Part shown: piece after piece, positions 36,684 through 45,861 of the stretch | Layout of the letters: each line of letters opens with the position of its first letter | How positions within the stretch are numbered: position 1 is the first letter of the stretch | Source: Pseudomonas vancouverensis | GTDB taxonomy: Bacteria; Pseudomonadota; Gammaproteobacteria; Pseudomonadales; Pseudomonadaceae | NCBI RefSeq assembly: GCF_004348895.1 | Contig: NZ_RRZK01000020.1 | Span: 100,762-164,761, forward strand | DNA length: 64,000 nucleotides | Reading direction: 5' to 3' | Translations under genes and position numbers: made by a program | The notes under the pieces: generated by a model | The model's database searches: none | What the model was told of the DNA's origin: nothing | What the model saw: only the letters and a program-made list of their open reading frames with translations

Positions 36684-36965
36684 CTACTTGCACATCACCA
36701 ATACGCTGCGGCTCTTGTAGTTGCCGACGTCGGCACCCAGGGTCTTGTCGCTCTCTTTAGTGGCCGGTGTGCCGTCGGTGCCGACAATCCGATAACCGGT
36801 ACCAGCGCAGGATGCGTCAGCTTTTTCATAGCAGGTTGCCCAGGAGTTGGCCTCGCCGGAACAGTCGATGGTCAGTCCTTGTTCGCCGTTTTTCAGGTAG
36901 GTCGGTTCGGTGGTCGCGCAGCCGCTCAGGGCCAGAATCGCAATCAAAGGCAGGCATTTGTTCAT
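36684..36965 (-). CDS. Small lipoprotein (93 aa)
   Basis: The lipobox LALSGC (Cys16) ends a typical signal peptide. The mature part has four further cysteines (IDCSGEANSWATCYEKADASC, VLVMC), suggesting disulfides in the periplasm. The gene is convergent with the 76-aa gene. No family recognised with certainty. Confidence 0.72.
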   Translation of the reverse strand: MNKCLPLIAILALSGCATTEPTYLKNGEQGLTIDCSGEANSWATCYEKADASCAGTGYRIVGTDGTPATKESDKTLGADVGNYKSRSVLVMCK

Positions 36966-37058
36966 GGTGGGGTCGTCGTCAGGGGGATAGGCTAAGGCTG
37001 TGACAACGACGCGTCGAAAAGGTTATAGCCAAAGGCCACAACTCAACAGAAATTCACA

Positions 37059-37088
37059 AAAAAGCCCTGCAGGGGCAGGGCTCTTCTC
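37059..37088 (-). terminator. Terminator of the 62-aa gene
   Basis: On the minus strand GAGCCCTGCCCCTGCAGGGC is followed by TTTTTTGTG; the stem is GCCCTGC/GCAGGGC. Confidence 0.8.
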
Positions 37089-37100
37089 GAAAGAGGGCAA

Positions 37101-37289
37101 TCAGCCCTTGTCTTTGCCGCGTCGTTTCGGCTCCGGGTGCTCCAGTTCCAGCACCGAGGCGACCTCGATGGCCAGCGCTTCGCTCGGAAACGGCCCGGCA
37201 ATGTTCTCGCCGGCAACGCTGCCCACCCACCATTGGCCATCTTTCGCCTGAGTGATCAGGAACCCGTTGACGCTTTTTGCTGCCGACAT
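37101..37289 (-). CDS. Small hypothetical protein (62 aa)
   Basis: The ATG at 37289 follows AGAGGCAAGTAG. The product (MSAAKSVNGFLITQAKDGQWWVG..., C-terminus EHPEPKRRGKDKG) is a short beta-rich domain with a charged tail. A clean terminator follows. No family recognised. Confidence 0.65.
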   Translation of the reverse strand: MSAAKSVNGFLITQAKDGQWWVGSVAGENIAGPFPSEALAIEVASVLELEHPEPKRRGKDKG

Positions 37290-37509
37290 CTACTTGCCTC
37301 TTTGTTCGGTTCAATTGCGCCATGATAGCGTCAAATACCCGTAGAGGGGATCGGCGGGCGCAGGCAAAGACGTTCCTGGCAGGCAAAAAACGTGCAAATG
37401 TGCGACGTTCTGCTATCAATAAGGGGTTATGCGGCGTCCTGTGAACCTCACAGGGAACTAACGGCAAGAATAATTCTCTATCTTGGCATCAGTTAGCCAG
37501 TGCGGGGCA

Positions 37510-37538
37510 TTGTAAGGTGCTCGCGGCCTGATTAGACT
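37510..37538 (+). promoter_or_regulatory. Sigma-70-like promoter of galU
   Basis: TTGTAA (37510-37515) and TAGACT (37533-37538) are separated by 17 bp, about 40 bp before the galU ATG. Confidence 0.5.
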
Positions 37539-37577
37539 GCGCCGAAACTCGTACACACAGCCCTTTCAAGGACTTTT

Positions 37578-38417
37578 ATGATCAAGAAATGCTTGTTCCC
37601 AGCAGCCGGTTACGGTACTCGCTTCCTGCCAGCGACTAAAGCCATGCCCAAAGAAATGCTGCCGGTGGTAAACAAGCCACTGATCCAGTACGGCGTCGAA
37701 GAAGCACTGGATGCCGGTCTGAACGAAATCTCCATCGTGACCGGCCGTGGCAAGCGCGCTCTGGAAGACCACTTCGACATCAGCTACGAGCTGGAAAACC
37801 AGATCAAGGGCACCGACAAAGAGAAATACCTGGTCGGCATCCGTCGTCTGCTGGACGAGTGCTCGTTCTCCTACACGCGCCAGACCGAAATGAAAGGCCT
37901 GGGTCACGCGATCCTGACCGGACGCCCGCTGATCGGTGACGAACCGTTCGCCGTGGTCCTGGCGGACGACCTGTGCGTCAACCTCGAAGGCGACGGCGTC
38001 CTGAAGCAGATGGTCAAGCTGTACAAACAGTACCGCTGCACCATCGTTGCGATCATGGAAGTCGACCCGCAGGAAACCAGCAAGTACGGTGTGATTGCCG
38101 GTGACCTGATCGGTGACGACCTGTACCGCGTGCGCAACATGGTCGAGAAGCCAAAGCCGGAAGACGCCCCGTCGAACCTGGCGATCATCGGTCGCTACAT
38201 CATGACCCCGGACATCTTCAGCCTGATCGAGCAAACCGATCCAGGTAAAGGCGGCGAAATCCAGATCACCGACGCCCTGATGAAACAGGCGCAGGACGGT
38301 TGCGTGATTGCCTACAAGTTCAAAGGCAAGCGTTTCGACTGCGGTGGCGCTGAAGGCTACATCGACGCAACCAACTTCTGCTTCGAGAACTTCTACAAGA
38401 CGGGCAAGGCTTACTAA
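37578..38417 (+). CDS. galU: UTP--glucose-1-phosphate uridylyltransferase
   Basis: A 279-residue nucleotidyltransferase making UDP-glucose for exopolysaccharide and lipopolysaccharide. The N-terminal CLFPAAGYGTRFLPATKAMPKEMLP is the nucleotide-binding signature, and FAVVLADDLCVN holds the metal-binding Asp residues. Length is normal for GalU. The ATG at 37578 follows AAGGAC. Transcribed from its own promoter and ended by a terminator before gor. Confidence 0.96.
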   Translation: MIKKCLFPAAGYGTRFLPATKAMPKEMLPVVNKPLIQYGVEEALDAGLNEISIVTGRGKRALEDHFDISYELENQIKGTDKEKYLVGIRRLLDECSFSYTRQTEMKGLGHAILTGRPLIGDEPFAVVLADDLCVNLEGDGVLKQMVKLYKQYRCTIVAIMEVDPQETSKYGVIAGDLIGDDLYRVRNMVEKPKPEDAPSNLAIIGRYIMTPDIFSLIEQTDPGKGGEIQITDALMKQAQDGCVIAYKFKGKRFDCGGAEGYIDATNFCFENFYKTGKAY

Positions 38418-38438
38418 GAGCGCTTGATCCGCTTGTAA

Positions 38439-38469
38439 CGAAAGCCACCTTCGGGTGGCTTTTTTGTTT
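38439..38469 (+). terminator. Terminator of galU
   Basis: AAGCCACC-ttcg-GGTGGCTTTTTT, with a UUCG-type tetraloop, 22 bases after the galU stop. Confidence 0.92.
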
Positions 38470-38547
38470 TCAGGCCCCCATTTCCATCGCAATGCTTGCT
38501 CCATAAGCGTCTGCGGGTATGCTGGTGCCCTGCCGAGGAGATTGAAA

Positions 38548-39906
38548 ATGGCCTACGATTTTGACCTTTATGTGATTGGTGCCGGTTCCGGCGGTGTGCG
38601 GGCTGCACGGTTTGCGGCCGGGTTTGGCGCGAAAGTGGCGGTGGCCGAGAGTCGCTACCTGGGCGGGACCTGTGTGAACGTCGGTTGTGTGCCGAAGAAG
38701 CTGCTGGTTTATGGCGCGCATTTCGCTGAAGACTTCGAGCAGGCCTCGGGTTTCGGCTGGAGTCTGGATGAGGCGCAGTTCGACTGGCCGACCCTGATCG
38801 TTAACAAGGACCGCGAGATCAATCGCCTCAATGGCATTTATCGCAATCTGCTGGTCAACAGCGGCGTCACCCTGCATGAAGGTCATGCCAAGATCGTCGA
38901 TCCGCATCAGGTCGAGGTCAATGGCGAGCGTTTTACTGCGAAGAACATTCTAATCGCCACCGGCGGCTGGCCGCAGATCCCGGACATTCCCGGGCATGAG
39001 CATGCGATCAGTTCCAATCAGGCGTTTTTCCTGAAAGAACTGCCCAAGCGCGTGCTGGTGGTCGGTGGTGGCTACATCGCGGTGGAGTTCGCCGGCATCT
39101 TCCACGGTCTGGGCGCCAACACCACGCTGCTGTATCGCGGCGATCTGTTCCTGCGCGGCTTCGACGGTTCTGTACGCAAGCACTTGCAGGAAGAACTGAC
39201 CAAGCGGGGCATGGACCTGCAATTCAACGCGGACATCGAGCGCATCGACAAGCAAGCCGATGGCAGCCTGAAGGTCACGCTCAAGGATGGTCGCCAGCTC
39301 GAAGCCGATTGCGTGTTCTGCGCTACGGGTCGGCGTCCGATGCTGGACAACCTCGGGCTGGAAAACACGTCAGTGAAGCTAGACAAGAAAGGTTTTGTCG
39401 AAGTCGACGAGCTGTATCAGACCGCCGAACCGTCGATTCTGGCGCTGGGTGATGTGATCGGCCGGGTGCAGTTGACGCCGGTGGCACTGGCTGAAGGCAT
39501 GGCCGTGGCGCGTCGTCTGTTCAAGCCAGAGCAATATCGCCCGGTGGATTACAAGATGATCCCGACGGCGGTGTTCAGCCTGCCGAACATTGGCACCGTC
39601 GGTTTGACCGAGGAAGAAGCCCGCGAAGCCGGCCATGAGGTGCAGATTTTCGAAAGCCGCTTCCGGCCGATGAGGCTGACCCTGACTGAATGCCAGGAGC
39701 GCACCCTGATGAAGCTGGTGGTGGATGCCAACACCGACAAGGTGCTGGGTTGCCACATGGTTGGACCGGAGGCGGGTGAAATCGTCCAGGGCCTGGCCAT
39801 TGCCTTGAAAGCTGGCGCCACCAAGCGTCACTTCGACGAGACCATCGGGGTGCACCCGACGGCCGCCGAAGAGTTTGTCACCATGCGTACGCCGGTCGCC
39901 GGTTAA
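38548..39906 (+). CDS. gor: Glutathione-disulfide reductase
   Basis: A 452-residue flavoprotein that keeps glutathione reduced using NADPH. The FAD motif [13 protein letters not shown], the redox-active disulfide [13 protein letters not shown] and the NAD(P) motif [15 protein letters not shown] are present; the C-terminus has the catalytic His in GVHPTAAEE. The ATG at 38548 has GAGGAG ahead; the open frame starts at 38455 over the galU terminator. Its stop overlaps the stop of the convergent KfrA-like gene. Confidence 0.95.
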   Translation: MAYDFDLYVIGAGSGGVRAARFAAGFGAKVAVAESRYLGGTCVNVGCVPKKLLVYGAHFAEDFEQASGFGWSLDEAQFDWPTLIVNKDREINRLNGIYRNLLVNSGVTLHEGHAKIVDPHQVEVNGERFTAKNILIATGGWPQIPDIPGHEHAISSNQAFFLKELPKRVLVVGGGYIAVEFAGIFHGLGANTTLLYRGDLFLRGFDGSVRKHLQEELTKRGMDLQFNADIERIDKQADGSLKVTLKDGRQLEADCVFCATGRRPMLDNLGLENTSVKLDKKGFVEVDELYQTAEPSILALGDVIGRVQLTPVALAEGMAVARRLFKPEQYRPVDYKMIPTAVFSLPNIGTVGLTEEEAREAGHEVQIFESRFRPMRLTLTECQERTLMKLVVDANTDKVLGCHMVGPEAGEIVQGLAIALKAGATKRHFDETIGVHPTAAEEFVTMRTPVAG

Positions 39907-40913
39907 TCGCTCTTTGCTGCGTCTGCTGCGGCCGTCATGGCCGCAGCCAGACGAGCGCGTTCCTCCAGATCTGCGCGGGTTCTGGCGAGTTCCGATTCCA
40001 GAGCCTTGTGGCTCTGCGCCTGCTCGTCGATATTCTGTTTGAGCGCCTGGCTTTCCAGCAGGGCAACGCGCAAGCGTTCCTGGAGGAGGGTGCGTTCGCT
40101 GTCGACGCGGGCGGCCTGTTCCAGTAGCTGATCCTGGCGAGTGTTGCTTTGGCGCAGTTGTTCCTGCATCAGGTTCAGCTCGCGCAAGGTGCCACGGTTC
40201 TCGGTCAGCAGGCGTTCGTTATCACGATGCAGTTGGGTGATTTCATCCTGACGAACCAGCGCACTTTGCTGGGCCTGGCGCAACTCCATCTGCACCTGCT
40301 GCATTTGCCCTTCGTGACGGCTCAGTTCCTGCTCACGCTGCTCTTTTGCGGCATTGCGATAATGCTCCAGCGCGTCGCGTGCATGCAGGTGCTTCTCTTC
40401 CAGCGAGCGAATTTGCTCGTCCTTGTCTTTCAAGCGTAATTCGAAATCCGCCAGTGCCTGGTTCAATCCGGCGTTGCGGGTCTGTTCCGATTGCAGCATC
40501 GAGCGGGTGTCTTGCAACGCCTCCGATTCCTGAGCCAGGGCCAGGCTTTGAAATTCGTACTGCTGGTGCAGTTCGGTGTTGTTTTCCTGGGCCTCGGTCA
40601 ATTGTGTTTCCAGGGATTTACGCTGCTGTTCGAACTGCTCGCGGGCCTGATCCACAGGCTCTTGTGCTTGTTCCTTGAGCCTTTGCGCCAGGCGCGAAAC
40701 CAGCGCCAACAGCTCATCATCAATCGGCTCTGCAGAGGGCTCGACAGGCTCGTCCGCGCCGCCCAGTTCCTTGAGATAACGATGGATCGTGGTTTTCGAG
40801 CCGGTATTGCCCATTTCTATCCGTACTGCATCGATGCTCGGATTCTCGCCGCGGGCGAGGATCGCCAACCGTGCTGCCTGAACTGTTGCTTTGTTAACGC
40901 CGCCACGGGCCAT
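39903..40913 (-). CDS. KfrA-like DNA-binding coiled-coil protein
   Basis: A 336-residue protein. Residues ~3-60 ([43 protein letters not shown]) match the KfrA N-terminal DNA-binding domain, and the rest is a continuous charged coiled coil. Plasmid KfrA is an autorepressor and alpha-helical organiser linked to partition; this is a chromosomal relative. The ATG at 40913 follows CAGGAAAAGTC. It is divergent from an orphan tyrosine recombinase, with inverted repeats between. Chromosomal role unknown. Confidence 0.82.
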   Translation of the reverse strand: MARGGVNKATVQAARLAILARGENPSIDAVRIEMGNTGSKTTIHRYLKELGGADEPVEPSAEPIDDELLALVSRLAQRLKEQAQEPVDQAREQFEQQRKSLETQLTEAQENNTELHQQYEFQSLALAQESEALQDTRSMLQSEQTRNAGLNQALADFELRLKDKDEQIRSLEEKHLHARDALEHYRNAAKEQREQELSRHEGQMQQVQMELRQAQQSALVRQDEITQLHRDNERLLTENRGTLRELNLMQEQLRQSNTRQDQLLEQAARVDSERTLLQERLRVALLESQALKQNIDEQAQSHKALESELARTRADLEERARLAAAMTAAADAAKSD

Positions 40914-40937
40914 GACTTTTCCTGTGATTCTCAGATG

Positions 40938-40969
40938 TGGTACGTAATACGTAAATACACATTGTACCA
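40938..40969. promoter_or_regulatory. Inverted repeat upstream of the KfrA-like gene
   Basis: TGGTAC (40938-40943) and GTACCA (40964-40969) flank the near-palindrome TACGTAATACGTA (40941-40953). KfrA autoregulates through such sites on plasmids, so this is a candidate operator. Inferred. Confidence 0.5.
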
Positions 40970-41001
40970 TCGAATGATAAAAGTTAAATACGCTGATCAA
41001 A

Positions 41002-41036
41002 TCACACGGGATATACTGGTATTACCCCGTGTGATG
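41002..41036. promoter_or_regulatory. 10-bp inverted repeat upstream of the recombinase gene
   Basis: ATCACACGGG (41002-41011) and CCCGTGTGAT (41027-41036) are a perfect inverted repeat with a 15-bp spacer that contains TATACT. It may be an operator over the recombinase promoter or a recombination site for it. Confidence 0.5.
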
Positions 41037-41090
41037 AACGGCTTGCCGGTTTTTGACCGTTAAAAGCAGTATGAATTCGAGAATCGCCCC

Positions 41091-42062
41091 ATGACCGAGC
41101 TGGATCGTTACCTGCAAGCCGCCACCCGCGACAACACCCGTCGCAGCTACCGGGCAGCCATTGAGCATTTCGAAGTGACCTGGGGCGGTTTTCTGCCGGC
41201 GACCGCTGACAGCGTGGCGCGTTATCTGGTGGCGCACGCTGGTGTGCTATCGATCAATACGCTGAAATTGCGCCTGTCGGCGTTGGCGCAATGGCACAAC
41301 AGCCAGGGCTTCGCCGATCCCACCAAGGCGCCGGTGGTGCGCAAGGTGTTCAAGGGGATTCGCGCCTTGCATCCGGCCCAGGAAAAGCAGGCTGAGCCGT
41401 TGCAACTGCAGCACCTGGAGCAAGTGGTCGGTCGTCTCGAGCAAGAGATTCAAGCGGCGAAAGCACAGGCTGATCGGCCGGGGTTGCTGCGCGCCCGGCG
41501 TGACCTGGCGTTGATCCTGTTGGGCTTCTGGCGCGGCTTTCGCAGCGATGAGCTGTGCCGACTGCAAATCGAGCATGTGCAGGCCGTTGCCGGCTCCGGC
41601 ATCACGCTGTATTTGCCGCGCAGCAAGAGTGACCGGGAAAACCTCGGCAAGACTTTTCAAACACCAGCGTTGCAACGGCTGTGTCCGGTGCAGGCCTATA
41701 TCGACTGGATCACTGAAGCAGCGTTGGTGCGCGGGCCGGTGTTTCGCGGCATTGATCGCTGGGGACATTTGGGCGAGGAGGGGTTGCACGCCAACAGCGT
41801 CATTCCGTTGCTACGGCAAGCCCTGGGTCGCGCGGGCATTGCCGCCGAGCAGTACACCAGCCATTCGTTACGCCGCGGCTTTGCCACCTGGGCGCACCAG
41901 AGTGGCTGGGATATGAAGTCATTGATGGGGTATGTCGGCTGGAAGGACATGAAGTCGGCCATGCGCTATATCGATGCCAGCCCGTTTGCCGGCATGGCCC
42001 TCAGCGCGGAAAAGCCCGTGGCAGCGCAGATACCGAATTCTTCTATTAATACAGTCGGCTAA
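41091..42062 (+). CDS. Orphan tyrosine recombinase/integrase
   Basis: A 323-residue site-specific recombinase. Residues ~1-100 are the SAM-like core-binding domain. The catalytic residues are Arg in FWRGFRSDELC, Lys in LPRSKSDREN, His and Arg in HSLRRGFATWAH, Trp in YVGWKDMKSA and the nucleophile Tyr in MRYIDASP. All are present, so it should be active. There is no excisionase, phage gene or flanking att repeat in view. The ATG at 41091 has no strong ribosome-binding site. Divergent from the KfrA-like gene. Confidence 0.88.
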   Translation: MTELDRYLQAATRDNTRRSYRAAIEHFEVTWGGFLPATADSVARYLVAHAGVLSINTLKLRLSALAQWHNSQGFADPTKAPVVRKVFKGIRALHPAQEKQAEPLQLQHLEQVVGRLEQEIQAAKAQADRPGLLRARRDLALILLGFWRGFRSDELCRLQIEHVQAVAGSGITLYLPRSKSDRENLGKTFQTPALQRLCPVQAYIDWITEAALVRGPVFRGIDRWGHLGEEGLHANSVIPLLRQALGRAGIAAEQYTSHSLRRGFATWAHQSGWDMKSLMGYVGWKDMKSAMRYIDASPFAGMALSAEKPVAAQIPNSSINTVG

Positions 42063-42167
42063 TAGCGAAAACAAATCAGCGGCATCAGGTTTGCCAATGA
42101 GCCTTCTGTCCGTCGAGTGGGTAAAGTTCTCTCCATCAACTTCTTAACCCCTGACGGAGAGTCAACG

Positions 42168-42731
42168 ATGCCTATCATCAACAGCCAAGTTAAACCTTTC
42201 AAAGCTGATGCATTCAAGAACGGCGACTTCGTGAAAGTCTCGGACGCTGACCTGAAAGGCAAGTGGTCCGTTGTTTTCTTCTACCCGGCAGACTTCACCT
42301 TCGTATGCCCGACCGAGCTGGAAGACCTGGCTGACAACTACGACGCGTTCCAGAAACTGGGCGTCGAGATCTACAGCGTTTCCACCGACACTCACTTTGC
42401 CCACGCTGCCTGGCACAACACTTCGCCAGCCATCGGCAAGATCCAGTACACCATGATCGGCGACCCGACCCACGCCATCTCCCGCAACTTCGATGTACTG
42501 ATCGAAGAAGCTGGCCTGGCTGATCGTGGCACCTTCGTGATCAACCCTGAAGGCCAGATCAAGATCGTTGAACTCAACGATGGCGGTGTTGGCCGTGACG
42601 CTTCCGAGCTGCTGCGCAAGATCAAGGCCGCCCAGTACGTGGCTGCTCACCCGGGCCAGGTTTGCCCAGCCAAGTGGAAAGAAGGCGAAGCCACTCTGGC
42701 ACCGTCCCTGGACCTGGTCGGCAAGATCTAA
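42168..42731 (+). CDS. ahpC: Alkyl hydroperoxide reductase C (peroxiredoxin)
   Basis: A 187-residue typical 2-Cys peroxiredoxin that reduces organic peroxides and low hydrogen peroxide. The peroxidatic Cys is in FTFVCPTE and the resolving Cys in VCPAKW. The ATG at 42168 follows CGGAGAGTCAACG. It is reduced by AhpF, encoded downstream after a terminator. Confidence 0.96.
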   Translation: MPIINSQVKPFKADAFKNGDFVKVSDADLKGKWSVVFFYPADFTFVCPTELEDLADNYDAFQKLGVEIYSVSTDTHFAHAAWHNTSPAIGKIQYTMIGDPTHAISRNFDVLIEEAGLADRGTFVINPEGQIKIVELNDGGVGRDASELLRKIKAAQYVAAHPGQVCPAKWKEGEATLAPSLDLVGKI

Positions 42732-42796
42732 GTCTGTGACTGCTGCAACAGGGCGGTACGCCGCACCTACTTAAGTAAGCTGCACCGCCCAATAAA

Positions 42797-42831
42797 AACG
42801 CCCGGGCGAGACTCGCTCGGGCGTTTTTTTA
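42797..42831 (+). terminator. Terminator between ahpC and ahpF
   Basis: AACGCCCGGGCGAG pairs with CTCGCTCGGGCGTT with a short loop, followed by TTTTTTAT. It likely makes ahpC more abundant than ahpF. Confidence 0.9.
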
Positions 42832-42871
42832 TGTCTGCGTTAAATGAAACAGCAAAAAGGAAATCGCCCGT

Positions 42872-44434
42872 ATGTTGGACGCCAATCTTAAAGCCCAGTT
42901 GAAATCGTACCTGGAACGGGTCACCCAGCCGATCGAGATCGTTGCCTCCCTCGACGACGGTGCGAAATCCCAGGAAATGCTCGAACTGTTGAAAGACGTA
43001 AGCAGCCTTTCCAACCAGATTACTTTGCTCGACAACGGTGACGATGCAAGAAAGCCATCGTTCTCGATCAATCGCCCTGGCGCGGACATCAGCCTGCGTT
43101 TCGCCGGCATCCCGATGGGGCATGAATTCACTTCGCTGGTACTGGCTTTGCTGCAAGTCGGCGGTCACCCGTCGAAAGCCAGTGCCGAAGTGATCGAACA
43201 GATTCGCTCGCTCAAGGGCGAGTTCAACTTCGAGACTTATTTCTCGTTGTCCTGCCAGAATTGCCCGGACGTGGTCCAGGCGCTGAACCTGATGGCCGTG
43301 CTGAACCCGAACATCCGTCACGTTGCCATCGACGGTGCGCTGTTCCAGGCTGAAGTCGATGAGCGCCAGATCATGGCGGTACCGAGCATCTACCTAAATG
43401 GTGTGAACTTCGGTCAGGGTCGTATGGGCCTGGAAGAGATACTCGCCAAGATCGACACCAGCGGCATCGAGCGCCAGGCCGAGAAGATCAGTGCCAAGGA
43501 AGCCTTCGATGTGTTGGTAGTCGGCGGTGGTCCGGCCGGTGCTTCGGCGGCGATCTACGCGGCGCGCAAGGGCATCCGTACCGGTGTCGCGGCTGAACGT
43601 TTTGGTGGGCAGGTGCTGGACACCATGGCCATCGAGAACTTCATTTCCGTTCAGGAAACCGAAGGGCCGAAGCTGGCCGTGGCGCTGGAAGAACACGTCA
43701 AGCAGTACGACGTGGACATCATGAACCTGCAGCGTGCCGACAAGTTGCTGCCGGGTAAAACTGGCGAGTTGCACGAGGTTCATTTCGCCAGCGGCGCGAA
43801 GCTCAAAGCCAGGACCGTGATCCTGGCGACCGGCGCGCGGTGGCGTGAAATGAACGTGCCGGGCGAGCAGGAGTATCGTAACAAGGGCGTGGCTTACTGC
43901 CCGCACTGTGACGGTCCTCTGTTCAAGGGCAAGCGTGTCGCGGTGATCGGTGGCGGTAACTCCGGCGTCGAAGCGGCCATCGACCTGGCCGGTATTGTGT
44001 CCCACGTCACCTTGCTGGAGTTCGACGTGCAACTGCGCGCCGATGCGGTCTTGCAGCGCAAATTGCACAGCCTGCCGAACGTCACCGTGATCACCAGTGC
44101 GCAAACCACCGAAGTGACCGGCGATGGCCAGAAGGTCAATAGCCTGCGCTACAAGGATCGTCAGACGGACGAACTGCGCACCGTTGAGCTGGAAGGGATC
44201 TTTGTGCAAATCGGTTTGCTGCCTAACACCGATTGGCTCAAAGGCACCATCGAGTTGTCGCCCCGTGGTGAGATCATCGTTGACGCCCGTGGTGAAACTT
44301 CCGTGCCGGGCGTGTTCGCCGCAGGTGACGTGACCACCGTGCCGTACAAGCAGATCGTGATTGCAGTGGGCGAGGGGGCCAAGGCTTCGCTGAGTGCTTT
44401 CGATCACTTGATCCGCACTTCAGCCCCGGCGTAA
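42872..44434 (+). CDS. ahpF: Alkyl hydroperoxide reductase subunit F
   Basis: A 520-residue NADH-dependent flavoprotein that reduces AhpC. The N-terminal double-thioredoxin fold carries CQNCPD (residues ~128-131). The thioredoxin reductase-like part has the FAD motif [19 protein letters not shown], the second redox pair CPHCDG and the NADH motif [14 protein letters not shown]. The ATG at 42872 follows AAAGGAAATCG. Full length and normal. Confidence 0.96.
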   Translation: MLDANLKAQLKSYLERVTQPIEIVASLDDGAKSQEMLELLKDVSSLSNQITLLDNGDDARKPSFSINRPGADISLRFAGIPMGHEFTSLVLALLQVGGHPSKASAEVIEQIRSLKGEFNFETYFSLSCQNCPDVVQALNLMAVLNPNIRHVAIDGALFQAEVDERQIMAVPSIYLNGVNFGQGRMGLEEILAKIDTSGIERQAEKISAKEAFDVLVVGGGPAGASAAIYAARKGIRTGVAAERFGGQVLDTMAIENFISVQETEGPKLAVALEEHVKQYDVDIMNLQRADKLLPGKTGELHEVHFASGAKLKARTVILATGARWREMNVPGEQEYRNKGVAYCPHCDGPLFKGKRVAVIGGGNSGVEAAIDLAGIVSHVTLLEFDVQLRADAVLQRKLHSLPNVTVITSAQTTEVTGDGQKVNSLRYKDRQTDELRTVELEGIFVQIGLLPNTDWLKGTIELSPRGEIIVDARGETSVPGVFAAGDVTTVPYKQIVIAVGEGAKASLSAFDHLIRTSAPA

Positions 44435-44440
44435 ACCGGA

Positions 44441-44487
44441 CGCTGAAAACACAAAACCCCATGAGCGATCATGGGGTTTTGTGTTTC
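44441..44487. terminator. Bidirectional terminator between ahpF and gloA
   Basis: AAACACAAAACCCCATGA and its reverse complement TCATGGGGTTTTGTGTTT form an 18-bp perfect stem with a four-base loop. A-rich and T-rich flanks let it serve both convergent genes. Confidence 0.9.
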
Positions 44488-44512
44488 TGCACTTGGGGAT
44501 GTGCAGTGAAGC

Positions 44513-45034
44513 TTACAGGGGCGCTGGCTGAATGATCTCAACCCAGTAGGCATCCGGGTCCTTGATGAACGCCAGGCTCTTCATGCGGCCATCAGTCAGG
44601 CGCTTCTGGAAATCGCAGCCCAGGGCTTCAAAGCGCTCGCAGGCGGCAACGATATCCGGCACGGAAATGCAGATATGGCCAAAACCCCGTGGGTCGGTGT
44701 TGCCGTTGTGATAGGCAAAGTCCGGATCGCTTTCGGTGCCGTGGTTGTGGGTCAGTTCGAGAATGCCCGGGATCGACTTCATCCATTCGGTGCGCGCTGC
44801 GGCATCGGCCGGGATCTGGTTCTTGTCGACCAACGCGAGGAAGTACAGGCTGAACTCGGCTTCCGGGAAGTCGCGTTTTTCCACCAGGGTGAAACCCAAA
44901 ATGCGCGTGTAGAAGTCCAGGGACTTGGTGATGTCCTTGACCCGCAGCATGGTGTGGTTGAAGACGAACTTCTGGGTGGCGGTGTCGGGTTGGGCGGTGA
45001 CGCCTGGAAAGGTGTTCAATTCGTGCAGGCTCAT
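44513..45034 (-). CDS. gloA: Lactoylglutathione lyase (glyoxalase I)
   Basis: A 173-residue metal enzyme that isomerises the methylglyoxal-glutathione hemithioacetal to lactoylglutathione. The metal ligands are in NHTMLRV (His), ILELTHNHG (Glu), GFGHICI (His) and YWVEIIQ (Glu). The longer N-terminus and the loop near [10 protein letters not shown] match the longer, eukaryote-like (zinc) class of Pseudomonas GloA. The ATG at 45034 follows CGGAGGGCCC. Confidence 0.94.
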   Translation of the reverse strand: MSLHELNTFPGVTAQPDTATQKFVFNHTMLRVKDITKSLDFYTRILGFTLVEKRDFPEAEFSLYFLALVDKNQIPADAAARTEWMKSIPGILELTHNHGTESDPDFAYHNGNTDPRGFGHICISVPDIVAACERFEALGCDFQKRLTDGRMKSLAFIKDPDAYWVEIIQPAPL

Positions 45035-45178
45035 GGGCCCTCCGGAAATATTGTGGGCTAACGAATGACGACAATGATACGCAAGGGTTCCGACATCACC
45101 AAACCCAAAGCGTCAGCTATTGCCTGACGATCGGCCTGGGCTCAGACTTTACCGCTCAAACCCTGAGTATTCTTCGTA

Positions 45179-45697
45179 ATGATTGGATCCTGTAAATCGC
45201 TGTTCGTCCTGTTGGGCGTGTTTTCAGCTGTTGCTTACGCATGCGCAGACGAGCCGGTGATGACCTGGCCGCAAGGCTGGCAAATCGAGCCTGTTCCTGA
45301 AGCGACATCCGGGGTCAGCCGCCAGCGCGCGGTCAAAAACGATGAAGGTGGTACGCCGGTCATGGTCATGGAGCTGACCACCAGCCAGGTGCAGAGCGAC
45401 CATCAAGTGAACCTGGAAGGCGTGTTGCTGGAAATGCGCAAGTCGGTGCAAAAAGACTTCTTTCAGGGCGGCTATCAAAGCGTGTGTACACGGATTCACG
45501 CCGCAACCTTAAGTCGATTGGCGGCGCTGGAAACGACCTGCACCATTACCCAGAACGGCCGGCATGTGCTGTCGCAAACATTGGTCGCCGCGGTGGATGC
45601 GGATAAAGCCTATGTACTTTCCTACGCCGGGCAGGCGGAGGTTTATAAGGCGAGTCAGGACGAAATAGCCGCTGCTCGAAACAGTTTGAAACTTTAG
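45179..45697 (+). CDS. Exported protein, probably DUF4946
   Basis: A 172-residue protein with a signal peptide ending YACADEP. The mature part begins MTWPQGWQIEPVPEA and includes RQRAVKNDEGGTPVMVMELTTSQV, a pattern I associate with DUF4946, whose function is unknown. Two later Cys (SVCTRIH, ETTCTIT) may form a disulfide. Start codon ATG at 45179 has no strong ribosome-binding site. Confidence 0.65.
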   Translation: MIGSCKSLFVLLGVFSAVAYACADEPVMTWPQGWQIEPVPEATSGVSRQRAVKNDEGGTPVMVMELTTSQVQSDHQVNLEGVLLEMRKSVQKDFFQGGYQSVCTRIHAATLSRLAALETTCTITQNGRHVLSQTLVAAVDADKAYVLSYAGQAEVYKASQDEIAAARNSLKL

Positions 45698-45823
45698 TCG
45701 GCAGTGCCGAATTTTTTCAGTGAAGGCTGCCTTGTTAGATGCCCAAATGGATTAAGCACAAAGTTAATCGGCAATAAGGTAGTTGTTCGTTGCGGGTGAG
45801 TGCATTTAGAAAAAACGGCATAA

Positions 45824-45854
45824 AAAAGCCCTGCATAAGCAGGGCTTTTTGCTT
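45824..45854 (-). terminator. Terminator of the mvaT-type gene
   Basis: AAAAAGCCCTGC-ataa-GCAGGGCTTTTTG is a strong stem flanked by A and T runs. On the minus strand it follows the MvaT-type stop by a few bases. Confidence 0.9.
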
Positions 45855-45861
45855 GCTGGAG

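Noticed and set aside
42063..42167. OxyR binding site upstream of ahpC
   Set aside because: Expected from biology, but the ATAG-N7-CTAT-type pattern is not convincingly present by eye.
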